From positions 224,963,770-225,027,769 of the forward strand of contig OX465595.1 of NCBI GenBank assembly GCA_950022295.1: 64,000 nt of DNA. The letters are read 5' to 3'. Numbering within the stretch: position 1 is the stretch's first letter; each line of letters opens with the position of its first letter. Shown one piece after another: positions 44,040 through 56,712 of the stretch. Both the position numbers and the translations under genes were made by a program. The DNA is from Bromus sterilis. Lineage: Eukaryota > Streptophyta > Magnoliopsida > Poales > Poaceae. Under the pieces are notes generated by a model. That model was not told the origin of the DNA and searched no databases. It saw only the letters and a list, made by a program, of their open reading frames with translations.

Positions 44040-47000
44040 TGTAACATCCCTAAATTCTCCAAATTTTGGAATGTTAATAAATAATATAATAGTGATTTAC
44101 TTGTTTGAATTTTAGGGTAAATGAAAACTGTTTTGAGTTTTATTTAAACCTTTACAAACCATTTAATGAAACTGGATAATCTTTTATCGAATAATGAAAA
44201 TTTTGGTTATAAAGTTTATTCAAAATTTAAAGAATGATTTTTTTTCTTTTGTCTTTTTGAAATTTGGTAGGAACCACAATTTAATATTTTAGAGTGAGAA
44301 TAAAATGACTTTCTCCAATTATTGTGGTCCCATAATCATTCTTGAATTCTTATTTTAAATTTGGAGTTTATTTGATACTGGGTTTAGGTGATACTTAAAT
44401 ATTTCCAATTATTTAATAAATATAATGAGAGGAGGTAATATGACTTCTCCAAAAAAAAGTATTGGAAATATTTAATAATGCCTTCAATAAAAAAAATTGG
44501 TCATAAAAATCTATTTATAAAATTTTGTTCAGAAAAGGAAATATATTTTCTTAAACTCTCCATATTTTATTTGACCTATAAAGTTTTATTATTTATTTGG
44601 GAGTAATTATTCTCAAATTATATTGTTATTACAAAAAAAACGAAATCCTAGATCAATTGGACCTAGTTCGTATCTCTATTTTTTTTCCTCTATTCTGTTT
44701 TTTTTTCTTGGGCCTAATTTCTCACTAAGGCCCAAACCCATCAGCCATCTTCTTCCTCCTCTCTTCGTCCGTTCATGTACCTGAACACACAGAACATGAA
44801 CGCCATGGCCTGTACATCTTCGTCTCCTCCTCCCACTCCATCCTTTGACTGATTCAACTCCGAACCTACATGAAAATTGTGGCCAAGTTCATGATGAATC
44901 TATTCAGGGAAATAAGAATGCGTTTTAATGCTTTAATTATCCGTAAATTGCGACGCCATAAACAACCATTAATGGCCACCTCGCCCCCGATCTCCTCCTA
45001 CGGACCATCCTAGCATCTATAAATAGTAAGGGACGTGAGATTCGTAGTACTCTGCCACCTCCCTAAAAATCCCTCTCAAATTTGAAACGTACTAGGAGCA
45101 ATTGCTCGCCGAAGTTTGGTATTCCGCCGAAGTCCGGCGTAGATGCAGACTCATACAAGGTGAACCAGGCTCCTCTTTCCTCTCTTTCTCCATATTTCAT
45201 TATTCCGCATCACCTTGACATGAATTCGGATCCTAATCCTCAGCCGGAGCACGCCGTCTGCATCACCGTGCTCTCTACGCATTCTTATTTACTCCGGTAG
45301 GACTTCACGGCTATTCTAGGATGAACTCGGAGCTATAAACTTGTCCCTCGAGTTTTTCATGTTGCCCTCTACACCGTTTGGTAGCTCGTTGACGCCGGAA
45401 ACAATTTTAATCAACTCCGGCGAGAATTCCGGCGAACTCTCCGGTGAGCTCTCTTCCCTCTATTTTTTCTTCTAAAAAAACGAATAGGTAGCAGCCTATC
45501 AGAATTCACCACGTGGCAGCCCATTTTCCATTCCCGTAATTCATTTTCACAAAAATAGCCAAACTTCAAAAATTCATATCTTCTAGCCTGTAAATGGGAT
45601 TTTGACAAATTTTATATCCCCGGATTCCTTGGAAAATGTAGTTTATTATTTTCCAATAATATTCCACTTTTGATAATTCTAAATTTAACTTAAATTTATT
45701 TTTGTAATTTTAGTATATTTGATACACATCTTATTCTATAATTTATTTGGAAATCTTTCCTTCGTCAAATTTGATCCTTACTATCACACCTTTCTTTTAG
45801 ACATTTGTCACATTCTTTCCATCATGTTAATACTTTATTTTTGACCTCAAGCCTTTGTTTCAACTTTCATTTAGTTATATCATTTTCCCTTATAAATTCA
45901 ACCATACAAACAAGTCAATCTTTTCAAGATTTCTATCGGATCATTTTTATATGGTCAAACAAACTAAAGTTTGGCATACCCTCAATTCAATTGATTTTAT
46001 AATCAATGTTTACTTGTATCAATTTTATCCAATCCACGGAATATGACTTGCATCATATTTCCGTCCAAGCCAACATGATCCTATCTCAACCAAGCCCCGC
46101 CATAGTAATTAGTTTATTAATAGTAACAACTAAGTATTTATGTTGTTAATTGTATTTTTGTTTGTATCTTAAATTTGGATTTGTGTTGTGTGTTGAAGTG
46201 TTTGTCTTTTACCGTTAGATATATTGTAACGAGAAGGAGAGACGAATACGAGTAGAATATTTCATCTTCGCGATCCAGGCAAGTTACTCTTTTGATCATG
46301 GTCCAGTATTACCTATATTTTTCCTATGCATTGTAGTCCAACTTAAATATTATGCATTGATAGGATTATATATTATGTTATGATATTACACCCAGTAGTT
46401 CAATTGAGGTAGGTTCGAGACTTATATCATTTTCGCCACCGTGTAGAATTATACTGCTTTGCTAAGTAGACGTGGATCGGGAAGTGATCCATTATGAGGT
46501 ATGAGTGACTAAGTAGTAAACAGGACCAAGATAATCTTAATGAACCACTTGGGTGGAATGGTTGGGGGCAACCTGGAGGAACCAGTGGATTTGCCTGAGT
46601 GACCTGGAGATGGCCAGTAATCACTGCAGAATGCCACCCAGGCTTAAAGGGATCAATCATATTTTTCATAACTAGAAGCTTATGTGTGCAGCCACAAGCT
46701 ATTATGGGCTCTGGCTTTGTTGATTAGTTGTAGTGACTCTTACTAGGTGGTGCTACGAACGTAGTTATGAGTAGGTGGGATGGGCACCACCAGTGTGAGG
46801 GAAACTCTTCGGAAAGACCATGTCTCGACCTTCCAGTTCCCATACAAAATGCAGTGTGATGAACCAAAAAGGAGGTGGTCGAATCTTGTGGGGAAAAGTG
46901 CACAAACCTCTGCAGAGTGTACAAACTGACCATGATTAGCCGTGTCCCCGGTTACGGACAACTTTGAGCATCTAGGAGTGGGAATGTTGACGGATCTCAT

Positions 47001-47538
47001 CATCTTTAATTAATCAATCGGGTTTAATCAACTTTGGAAATAGATTGACTTGGAGAAACCAACTCAATCATATTATGAGCTTTGTAGTACTGATATGATA
47101 CTCTTTGAGTAGGGAAAAAAATAAGCTTTATGCAAACTGAAACTTAGAGCTTTTCCACCAGCCAAATTGCATGTAGAAGATAGGTATGTTAAATATTCTT
47201 TTGGGAGTAACTTGCCGTACATTCAAAGTATTGACCCATTTTGGGCTGTAACCTTCGGTGTTGCAGGATTGTATATGACGAGTAAGTGATGCGATGTAGG
47301 GTTACGATGTCTACACTCAACTTTGCCGTTGGTGTTGATGGGACTCCATTTATGTATTGTTTTTTTCCGCGGTGTATTCTTGCCCAAAGGCTATAAGGTA
47401 ATATATACCATGTATTTACGTTACTTTTTGACATGTGATTCATGGTATTTCATCGAGTACTGTGTGTGCTAGCATACTGATCCAGGGATAGCACAGAAGC
47501 ACAGTAGACTTGGTTCCTTTTGGGACCGGGTCGTTACA
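44040..47538 (+). mobile_element. Element J: solo LTR of a gypsy-type element (3499 bp)
   Basis: It begins TGTAACATCCC and ends GGTCGTTACA, with 5 bp TSD TGCAA on both sides (44035-44039 and 47539-47543). E has the uninterrupted site near 15428 (CCATGCAACGGATGC). No gag or pol is present, and I see no second LTR copy within. It is AT-rich, with a TATA-like site and, toward the end, a block similar to the chromovirus LTR palindrome region. A solo LTR left by LTR-LTR recombination is the best reading. Orientation + is inferred from the TATA box and that block. Confidence 0.85.
45018..45026 (+). promoter_or_regulatory. Candidate TATA box in solo LTR J
   Basis: TATAAATAG lies about 980 bp into J, followed after about 30 bp by a plausible start region (AGTACTCTGCCACC). 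It is the strongest core-promoter match in J. Confidence 0.45.
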
Positions 47539-49895
47539 TGCAACGGATGCACATGTGAGCTAAAATCTCTCCAAGGGAACTAGTGGGGGTGCATCTAACT
47601 TTCTTGCTCAAGAAGACTAGAGCTCGTTTGAGGAGGCTCATCATTGTAATATAAAAGCCAAGTTCTATAGTGTCAAGGTCCCCACATAGCTATATGCATG
47701 ATGATGATCTCTATGGAGTACAAGGGATAGAAGATGAAGTACTAGTGTGGATCTCTCAAAAGGAATAGTAGTGTTCCTCCTTCTCTCTTTTTATTTTTCT
47801 TTTTCTCTTTTTTTCTATTTTTTTGGTGGCCTTAATGGCTCTTTCTATTTAACTCTCATTTGTCCACTTTGGGATCTTTTGATTTTGTCCTCTTTGGTAT
47901 CTTTTGATTTTTTCCTCTTTGGGATCTTTTCCTCACTTTAGGGCAACACTCTATGTATAACAAGAATATAGGAGATATTTCACACTTTACAAAGGTACTC
48001 ACATAAAGAAGATATAACTATCATGATGCAAATGGATGCTTCTGCCAGGATAGCAGGATATGCAATGATACTAGAGCGTCATGTAGCAATGATTAGGGCA
48101 AGGCCCAACTAGCATGCGGCTCATTGATCAAGCAAGTAGCATGTATGCCATGAAGATCAAGTCATGAGAAGGTGGATGTTGCATGGCAATGTAACTCAGA
48201 AAGACTATGGAAATGCCTAGTAGGTAGGTATGGTGGCTGTTTTGAGGAAAGATATAAGGAGGCTTATGATGACAGAGCGTATCGTGCCAAGGGTTTGGAT
48301 GCACCGGCGAAGTATGTGCCAACTCTCAAGGTGAGAAAGGTCAATGCACGGTACCGAAGAGGCTAGAAAAAGTATAGGCGGGTGGAAGTGTCAAATTTCG
48401 AATACTCACATTAGTCCGAAGAACTCATGCACTTATTATCGGTAGCTCTCAATCTAATCAGGAGGTTCACAAAGAGACAAGTACCCCGAGGAGGAGTGTA
48501 TGGTGGTTTGGTTATCCTTGCGCATCCTCGACTCATGGTACGTGAGTGTACTCTAATTTTCAAACCCTCCAGAGGTTAGTGATCCATCTAGTAGCTAGAG
48601 TTCTCAACAGGGGTTTTTGGTTTTCAAAAAACACACGGATTGCCCAAAATACGAAATCTATCACTAATAGGCTCGAGCTCTTGACACCAAAAGTTCAAAC
48701 ATTACTCTAGTCAATACCTCAAAACTATTGCAAGTTACTACTACAAAGAGAATAGCAACTTCAACTACCTACTTCTAGTCAAGACACAATACTCAGTGCA
48801 ACAGGCAAACTCTCTAACAAGATAAAACATGCAACCTATAGAAAGTTCAACCTAAAACAAAAGAAAAGCTCTAGAAAAACTAAAGCACTACAACTAAACA
48901 GAGCAGCAGCTAAGAAAAGAAAAATAACAACTCACAGCTAAAAAAATAAGCATGCAAATCCTATGAGGAGTTCTAGTTCAAGCGGAGCGTGTATCTCTCC
49001 CACACAAAAGAGTAAGCTGGGGTCTAAATTTTTATGAACAGCAAGCAAAGCTAAAAAAACTAAAAACAAAACCTAAGAGCGAGACGCTCCAAGAATAGCA
49101 CATAACGCATGAAGTGATAAAAATATAGTGCAACGAGAGACGAACTGATAATTGTTGATGAAGAAGGGGATGGACGGGGGCATCCCCAAGCTTAGACGCT
49201 TGAGTCTCCTTGAATATTTCTTGGGGGTGCATATGGGCATCCCCAAGCTTGAGAGTTTGACACTCCAAGATCTTCTTTCATCATTTTCCATCGCGCACTT
49301 GAAAACTCCCTTCATACATAACTCATCATAATCTGATTAGCGAGGTTAGTACCCATAATAAAATAATTTTTCCTCTACTGGAAATAAAGACAAATTTGAA
49401 GAGCTACTGTTTCTCAAGATTGCCAAAAGGTTTTTGCAAAGAAAAAGGAAGCTTAAGGTTTGCAAAATGAAGAAAAGGCAAAATAGGACAGAATCTGTGA
49501 AAAACAGACCAGCAGGTAGAAACTAATTTTTTAGGGGTACTTCTGCAACTCAAATAAAAAAACTCAGAACATACGAAAGTTTCTTAATTGTATAGAGCAC
49601 GCTGTGTAAAATATTCAGCTCAAAAAGATGAACTGGGATTTTTCTGTGATTTTTCTAGCCACGAGGACAGAATCTGTTTTCTGGACAACATGTCACAACT
49701 TTCACTTCCCTTGTCGTATGAGGCTATAAAAGGCACAAAGCTTGAAAAGTAAAGATAAAATGATGTTTCTACAGTAGTAACAATCATTAGGACCACTAAA
49801 AACAGAAGAAAATCAAAAATAAAAACCTAAATTCGTTGCGGGCTGCCTCCCGAAAGCGCTTCTTTAGAGCCATTAGCTAGGCTTAAAGCAGAAGA
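47539..49895 (-). other. Element C proximal 3' UTR
   Basis: This noncoding stretch runs from the end of gag to J and is homologous to B 9065-11430 and E 15430-17760. It includes the CGAAAGCGCTTC motif near 49851 and PPT-like hairpins at 49167-49188 and about 49221-49246. No gene is supported. Confidence 0.78.
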
Positions 49896-50711
49896 TCAAG
49901 TTGTATCCATTGAACCATCATCACGATCATCAAAAAGCTCTTCAATAGTACAACTAGTCTTAATAGGTTTCTCAAATAAAGGAAGAATGAAAATACTTCT
50001 TGGAATAAAATTAAAAGGAGGGAAATCAATTGGAGTTTCATTAAAGTTAAAGATAGGCGTCTCCTCCAAAGTTTTCACCGTTTCAACTCTCTTGGAAATG
50101 GGTGTGTTTTCTTTAGCTCGAGGAACATTGGGGACATTAACGAACTTAGGTTCCTTCTTTGCCGGAGTTTCATCCTTTTTGGTTTCGATTGAGAAAAAGG
50201 TAGTTCCTAGAGTTTCACTCACTTCCTCAATCTTTTCTATCCTAGAAGAAGTCTCATCAAGGGATTTAATAGTCTCCAAAGTTTTGACAATTTTCTGCAT
50301 GGAGTTATCTAGCCTATTCAAATTTCCTTGAATCTTACGATCCAACTCATTCACCCTATCGATACTTGGCATCTCTAGCTCTACTTTTTCAAGTTTTCTC
50401 ATAATGTGAGCTAAAGTAATGTCCTCCTTGATACTAACAACTGGGAGACTTCCAACATGATTTTCAATAACATTAAGGGCTTCCCAAACTTGACCCTCTA
50501 TGAAGTTCCCATTGATAGCAGTGTCTAACAGAAACCTATTACAAGAAGTGATCCCAACATAAAAATTTCTAAGTAAGATAGTAGTAGATTGCTTCTTGGT
50601 GGCTCTTTTTTGAGAATCATTAATTCTATACCAAGCATCTTTCAAACTTTCACCACCTCTTTGAGTAAAGGTAAGTACTTCTGCCTCACAAAAGGAAAAA
50701 GGACCAGCCAT
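49896..50711 (-). CDS. Element C gag-like protein, 271 aa, frame intact
   Basis: I prefer the ATG at 50711 (MAGPFSFCEAEV) over the upstream one at 50768. It lies 170 bp from the LTR edge, matching the B gag ATG at 166 bp with the same preceding bases. Residues 12-70 (LTFTQRGGESLKDAWYRIND, LLRNFYVGITSCNRFLLDTA) look like the C-terminal half of the Athila gag capsid-type domain. A predicted coiled-coil-like stretch follows (ELDRKIQGNLNRLDNSMQKI) with a charged, low-complexity tail. There is no zinc knuckle and no protease. The frame has no stop or shift, unlike every other coding region in the window. It could serve as a structural protein or be a neutral survivor of a recent insertion. Confidence 0.7.
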   Translation of the reverse strand: MAGPFSFCEAEVLTFTQRGGESLKDAWYRINDSQKRATKKQSTTILLRNFYVGITSCNRFLLDTAINGNFIEGQVWEALNVIENHVGSLPVVSIKEDITLAHIMRKLEKVELEMPSIDRVNELDRKIQGNLNRLDNSMQKIVKTLETIKSLDETSSRIEKIEEVSETLGTTFFSIETKKDETPAKKEPKFVNVPNVPRAKENTPISKRVETVKTLEETPIFNFNETPIDFPPFNFIPRSIFILPLFEKPIKTSCTIEELFDDRDDGSMDTT

Positions 50712-50853
50712 AGTGGTAACTACTAAGAAGGTAACAGTAATTTTTGGTATTTTTGATAAGGGACACAAAAGTAAAAACTGAAAGGTAAACTAACAAGACT
50801 AAAAAGCAAAGATAAAAGATAGTGTGCAACTCCCCTATCTTGCACACTGGAGT

Positions 50854-50870
50854 CCCCAGCAACGGCGCCA
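50854..50870 (-). promoter_or_regulatory. Primer binding site, tRNA-Asp type (element C)
   Basis: Minus-strand TGGCGCCGTTGCTGGGG lies 10 bp from the LTR edge at 50881. It is complementary to the tRNA-Asp 3' end with one change from B. Confidence 0.87.
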
Positions 50871-50880
50871 GAAATTGGCT

Positions 50881-52488
50881 TGATACGGTGAGGATCTCTC
50901 ACTCCTTGTTGGTTACCCCAAGTGGAAGGTGAGATGTAGCGTAGCAGAAAATTTCCCTCGGTAAAGATACCAAGGTTATCGAACCAGTAGGAAGAGATAC
51001 AAGAAGGTGTCACGGCGCTTGACGTGGACTTGCACACAGCAACAAATAACTTTGCTCCCAACGAGTACAGAGGAGTTGTCAATTCCTCCGGTCTTGCTGT
51101 GTACAACGGATCAACGCAAGAGATAATAATAGTGGCAACTGAAAGTAAACTAAGGAAGTAAACAGTAATGTGAAGATGGACCGGGGTCCCGTGATTTTCA
51201 CTAGTGATGTCTCTCTCCCAAAAGAAGATAAAAGTGCTAGCGAGGTAAACAAATCACAGCTGGGCAATTTACAGAATTATGAAGGCACCGCAATGCTAAC
51301 TATGCTGCAAAGAAAGGAAGGGCTCAAAATCAATGGGCAGTACGCCAAGGTAAGTAGACCGAAATCCAGCTGCATCTACTACGAATCATCCACCTTGAGA
51401 TATCTATCCAGAACATCTCGCTGGTATTAAGTTGCGAATCCCACCCAAAGTGTAAACTCAAAGCAACAGACAACTGCATTAAAAAAACTTTTGCGTAAAG
51501 TAAACAATCCTTGCACCCGCGAGTACAAGCACCGTTGTTTTATCCCTGGTGGCAACAACACATCCCCTAGTCTCATGTTTCTGTCACTCAAGCTAGACAT
51601 CAAGGGGCTGAACCCACAATCAAGCATAACGCTCCCTCTTGGAGTTGAAATAAATTACTTGGCCAAAGTAAAATACGGAAACAGAGAACATGCAAGAATT
51701 TACTCAAGAACAAAATATAAAAGAGAAGAAACAAATATATTACTCATCACAATATGAACATAGTCTCATAATCTATCAGATCCCAGAAAACTCAGCATAC
51801 AACAACAAAAATTACAAAGGTGCCTCGATCATGTGAGGCAGCCCACGAGGTCTCGAAAGTGGAAGCACAAAGAGGGGAGAGAAGTACATCACATAGCTAC
51901 TGGTCACGGACCCATGGTCCAAGGGGAACTACTCACAGTACATACGGGAGGCATCCATGGCTATGGATGGTCTCCCGGAGGGGGTTCCTCCTCCCGGCAG
52001 GGTGCCGGGGCAGCTTCTCCAGGCAGCCCCGATCTAGAAACGGCGGCGACGGCGGTACAGAAGCGAGTTCGCGGAAAAGAGATCGATAATAGGGGTTTCC
52101 ACCCCGAGGGATAAATATAGGCGGAGGGGGTGTCGAGGGGACCCACCAAGCATCCAGGAGGCATCCTGGCGCGGCCTAGGGTGGGGCCGCGCCAGGGACC
52201 CTCCTTGTCTCCTGGTGGTGGCCCCGCTCCGCTGCCTTGGTGATTCCGGAAGCTTCTGGGTCGCTGATTTTTTATCTGACTTTTCCGGATTTTTTGGAGC
52301 ACTTTTAATGGCCGGAAAACCTGAAATACAAAAGCAGCAGAAAAAATCAACTGGTAGTTGGGTGCACTGGGTTAATAGATTAGTCCAAATATGCTCAAAA
52401 TTGTATGAAAGTTCAAGAAAATCATGGCAAAGTCACACAAAACATGCATGGAGCAAGCAAAAATTATAGATACGTTTGGGACGTATCA
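50881..52488 (-). repeat. 5' LTR of element C (1608 bp)
   Basis: In + order it runs from TGATACGGTGAGG to GGGACGTATCA. It shows the changed palindrome near 51508-51527 and the GC hairpin near 52168-52200. TSD AGCAC follows. Confidence 0.94.
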
Positions 52489-52493
52489 AGCAC

Positions 52494-55400
52494 CACCTTA
52501 AAACAGATCCAAATCTGAAGCCGCTGAAACAATTCCTCCATCGTTTCAACGACGAGAGAAGAGATGCTATTGGAGAAGAGATAGCCCGGCTCCTAGCTAC
52601 CAGGTTCATCATGGAAGTGTTTCATCCAGAGTGGTTGGCAAACCCGGTCCTCGTTTTGAAAAATAACAGGACTTGGCGTATGTGTATTGATTGCACAGAC
52701 CTAAACAAAGCATGCCTGAAAGATCCTTTTGCTCTGCCCCGCATTGATCATATTATAGATATAACAGCAGGATGTGAGCTCCTAGTTTTTCTTGATGCCT
52801 ACTCTGGGTATCATCAGATTAAGATGACCAATGAAGACTAGGAGAAGACATCCTTCATCACCCCCTTTGGAGATTTTTTCTATACTTCTATGCCTTTCGG
52901 TTTGAAGAATGCAGGAGCCACCTATCAACGGACGGTGCAGAGCTGCCTCAAAGAGAAAATTGGGTGCAATGTGCATGCTTATGTGGATGACATAGGGATA
53001 AAGTCCCAGTTATCCGACTCCCTGATTGGCGACCTACGGGAAACTTTCAAGAATCTACGTACTTACTAGATGAAGCTGAACCCTGCCAAGTGTAATTTTG
53101 GAGCCCCAGCTGGAAAACTCCTTGGATACATCGTCTTTGAGAGGGGGATCGAGGAAAACCCAGAAAAAATCAGTTCTATGATGGCACTCTAGAAACCGAC
53201 TTTGGTCAAAGGAGTTCAGCGGCTTACGGGGTGTGTGGCCTCTTTGAGCCGGTTCATAAGCCGGCTTGGTGAGAAAGCCATCCCATTATATCGACTTCTG
53301 CGAAAGACAGAGAAATTCATTGGGGATGCAGAAGTAGATGAGGCGCTTGAGTCACTAAAGAAGCAGTTTTCCCAAGCACCCATCTTGGCAGCTCCCAAAC
53401 CCAAGGCACATATGCTTCCTTACATATCAGGTAACGATTGAGAGGTTAGCGCTGCGGTCGTCGTTGAACGTAAAGAAGAGGGCAAGGAACCTCCACTTCA
53501 GAGACCTGATTACTATGTCAGCAAGGTCTTGACATCATCTAAGCAAAGATATCCTCAATGGCAGAAGCTGGTCCTGGGCGTGTTTATGGCAAGTCTGAAG
53601 CTGAAGCACTATTTTCAGGAGCATCCAATCACAATAGTCAGCTCGACACCACTCTCCGACATCATCCAGAATCGAGAGGCTACTGGAAGAATTGCCAAGT
53701 GGGCCATCAAACTGGGAGCCTATCACATTAAGTACGAGCCAAGAACATCTCTCAAATCCTAGGCCCTGGTCGACTTTATCAATGATGATGGAACTCCAGG
53801 CACTCCCGGATAAACCGACTACCAAGTACTGGATGATGTACTTTCATGGAAGTCTGCAACTTCAGGGATCAGGAGCCGGAGTCGTTATGTCTTACAGCTA
53901 CAATTTACCTGCACCAATAATGCAGCTGAATACGAAGTCCTACTCCATGGCCTGAGATTGGCACGTGAGATGAACATAATCCGTATCCAATTCTTTGGTG
54001 ATTCTGATCTTGTTTCCCACCAAGTATCAGGAAAGTGGGATTCTAAGGACCCCATCATGGCAGCTTACATGCGAAAACTCTCGAGGAAGGCTGGATTATT
54101 TACTGGCTATCAAGTGGACCATGTGGATCGCAGGAAAAACGAGGCAGCTGACGCTTTGTCCCAGCTCAGTTCTCAACGGAATTTGATTCCCCCAAACGTT
54201 TTCCTTGAAGTTTTGTTGCATCCGTCTGTGCATCTCCCCATAGAACAGGATATAGCAGTACCAGACCCAGAGATGGCTTTAGTAGCCGCTATACATGCCA
54301 CTCCCTCATGGGCCATACCGTATTAAGATTACAAGACTCGGGGTATCCTCCCAACTGATGAGATATTGGCTAGACAAATCATCAGACGAAGCAAATCTTT
54401 TGTGCTTTTCAAAGGGGAGCTACACCGACTTAGTCCCACCCAAGTCTTCCAGAGATGTGTTTCGCCAAAAGAAGGATGAGCCATACTAAATGAATTACAC
54501 TCCGAAGACTGTGGTCATCGTGCTGGTTCCCAGTCAGTAGTGGCCAAAGCTTATCGCCATGGATTTTATTGGCCCACGGCTCATGCATATGCGGAGGATA
54601 TTGTAAAGAAGTGCGATGGTTGCCAGCGGCATGCAAGGAAAGACCACGTGCCAGCTCAAGAACTCAGGATGATTCCAATCACCTGGCCTTTTGCAGTCTT
54701 GGGGCTGTATATGGTAGGGCCTTTCAGGCGATCCAAGTGCGGAAATACTCACCTGTTGGTTGGAGTAGATAAATTAACCAAGTGGGTCAAAGCAGATCCG
54801 GTCAGCAAATACGATGCGGCAACGACGCTCAAATTTCTGAAGAAAATCATCTTCAGATTCGTTTACGCCAACAACATTATCATGGACATTGGAAGCAATT
54901 TGTCAGAAGGTGAAATGCAATGTTTTTGTGAGACGGAGCTTATCCGTCTTGATCTTGCGTCTGTGGCTCACCCACAGTCTAATAGACAGGCCGAGAGGGC
55001 TAATTAGGAATTACTGCGTGGTATCAAACCCCGACTCCGTGTTCCTCTAATAAGGACGCCGGGTTGTTGGGTTGAAGAATTACCCCTTGTGCTTTGGAGT
55101 ATCAGGACTAGGCCCAACAGGTCGAATGGTCTTACACCTCTTTCCTCGTTTATGGAGTTGAAGCCATCCTCCCAAGCGACATCCGTCATGACTCACCCCG
55201 AGTCACTGCTTATGTTGAAGTTGATAATGAAGAAGAAAGACTTGACTCTTTAAATGTCCTTGATGAAGAACGAGACTTAGCAGCTGCTAAGTCGGCAATC
55301 TATCAGCAAGACCTACGGTAATATCAGAGTCGACGCATCAAGAGTCGGACCTTTCAAGAGGGGGACTTAGTGCTCTGTCTAACACAAAAAAGGAAAGGAA

Positions 55401-55548
55401 TGCACAAGTTATCCCCGCCCTGGGAAGGATCGTTCTTGGTAAGCAAGAATTTATACAATGGATCCTACTACCTAGTTGATATACGCGAGCCGACTGCCAC
55501 GCCCACGTCCGAAGAAGAGACTTCTAGGCCGTGGAATATACTTGAGTA
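52494..55548 (+). pseudogene. Element G/D pol: RT, two RNases H, integrase (many stops)
   Basis: It is collinear with F pol and largely in one frame, with in-frame stops near 52839, 53069, 53190, 53439, 53760, 54324, 54479 and 55005. Several of these fit CAG to TAG or CGA to TGA. RT shows EEIARLLATRFIMEVFHPEW, MCIDCTDLNKAC, FLDAYSGYHQIKM and a YVDD near 52980. A deletion with frameshift hits the first part of the second RNase H (53790-53890), but AAEYE, FGDSDLVSHQ and NEAADALSQL remain. Integrase has the HH pair near 54510, CDGCQ near 54618, and GLYMVGPF, where the first catalytic D is replaced by Y. The region after 55010 is shifted in several places. Confidence 0.88.
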
Positions 55549-56712
55549 GACATGAACGTTCTTGTACACCAACTTATAGATATCAATAATATAAGAAGTT
55601 GACTACTTTTCTATTAGAAAAACTGATTCATGTTTTTATGTCGATTTTCTTTTTTCCTGTTTATGTTTTGTCTTTTATCTTGCATTGCATTACATTCATG
55701 CATTCAATTCCATGGAAAATTGGAGGGATTGATCACCCCTCCCTGGTACCAGGCGTGTATATTGCTTTATTTAGGGACCCTTGGGGCTTGAAGTCTTTCA
55801 ACTTCAATTTTTCAACTGGGGACTCGGCATATACATGAAATTAGCCTACTATGGCTTTATCTTTGCCTGTATAGTTGATGCAAACTTGCAGTTCTATGAC
55901 CTACGTGACCTGTTTTAGTGCAAACAACAGCCGGCTTCATTAGATGCTTGTTGAGTTTGATTCTATCATAGGGAACACTAGAATAAGTCATGCGATGCTT
56001 TCTTATAGAGAAGTTTCGACTTACACATAATTAAGTTACCAACAGTTCTTTTCTACAACACAGACAGAAAACTTCCTGTTTAAGGAGTCGATTAGTGCTG
56101 ATCTTGCATCGTTAAATACTGTTGTGACGGTCACGCGTACGACCGACTTCTATATGATCTCTTACATTTTTTGCATACATAAGCATTCTTTTGATTCTTT
56201 TTTGCCTGTTTACTTTTATCAACATACAGAAACATACCAATTATTTCCTCCGTCAAAATATTGACTTTCATGCACATTATTAAAATGAACTACATGTCGG
56301 TACTTGGGGGCTATAGGTTGACTCTACTATGACTCGATATGAAATTAAATTGATCATACCGACTCATGGGGGCTACACCTCGATCTCAAAATAAAAAATC
56401 ATGTTGCTTTTACTATGACTCGAGATGACATATAATAGTCTTTGCCGACCCATGGGGGCTACATGTTGATTTTATGATTTGACATGACACACAGTTAATC
56501 ATCCCAACTCATGGGGGCTACACATGGTACTGACCCCTAAAATAATGTTCCAAAGTCAGTAGAAGTCGGTTATACAAAAACCGGCTTAGTATTATAAGAA
56601 ATGTTTGGGATACTTTACTGAAGTCACGGAATCCTTTTTATTATTATGCCTTCAAAAGATAGAACATTACATGCGTGACCAACACTCAAAAGAAAAAAAC
56701 TATTATAAAGCA
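55549..56712 (+). repeat. Element G/D 3' spacer with degenerate tandem repeats
   Basis: No gene is seen on the plus strand. Between about 56290 and 56530 the phrase CGACTCATGGGGGCTACA recurs about four times at 60-90 bp spacing (56302, 56361, 56449, 56507). It is the same unit as in F. The first half (55549-56280) is AT-rich without a clear motif and is homologous in part to F 25250-25700. Confidence 0.6.

Larger units (their letters stand above)
41855..52488 (-). mobile_element. Element C: non-autonomous Athila-like gag-only element
   Basis: C is flanked by TSD AGCAC (41850-41854 and 52489-52493). Minus-strand order is 5' LTR 50881-52488, tRNA-Asp primer site, an intact gag-like ORF, 3' UTR, PPT and 3' LTR 41855-43467. 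Without the J insertion it is about 7.1 kb. There is no protease, RT, RNase H or integrase, so enzymes must have come from a related autonomous element. Confidence 0.94.
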
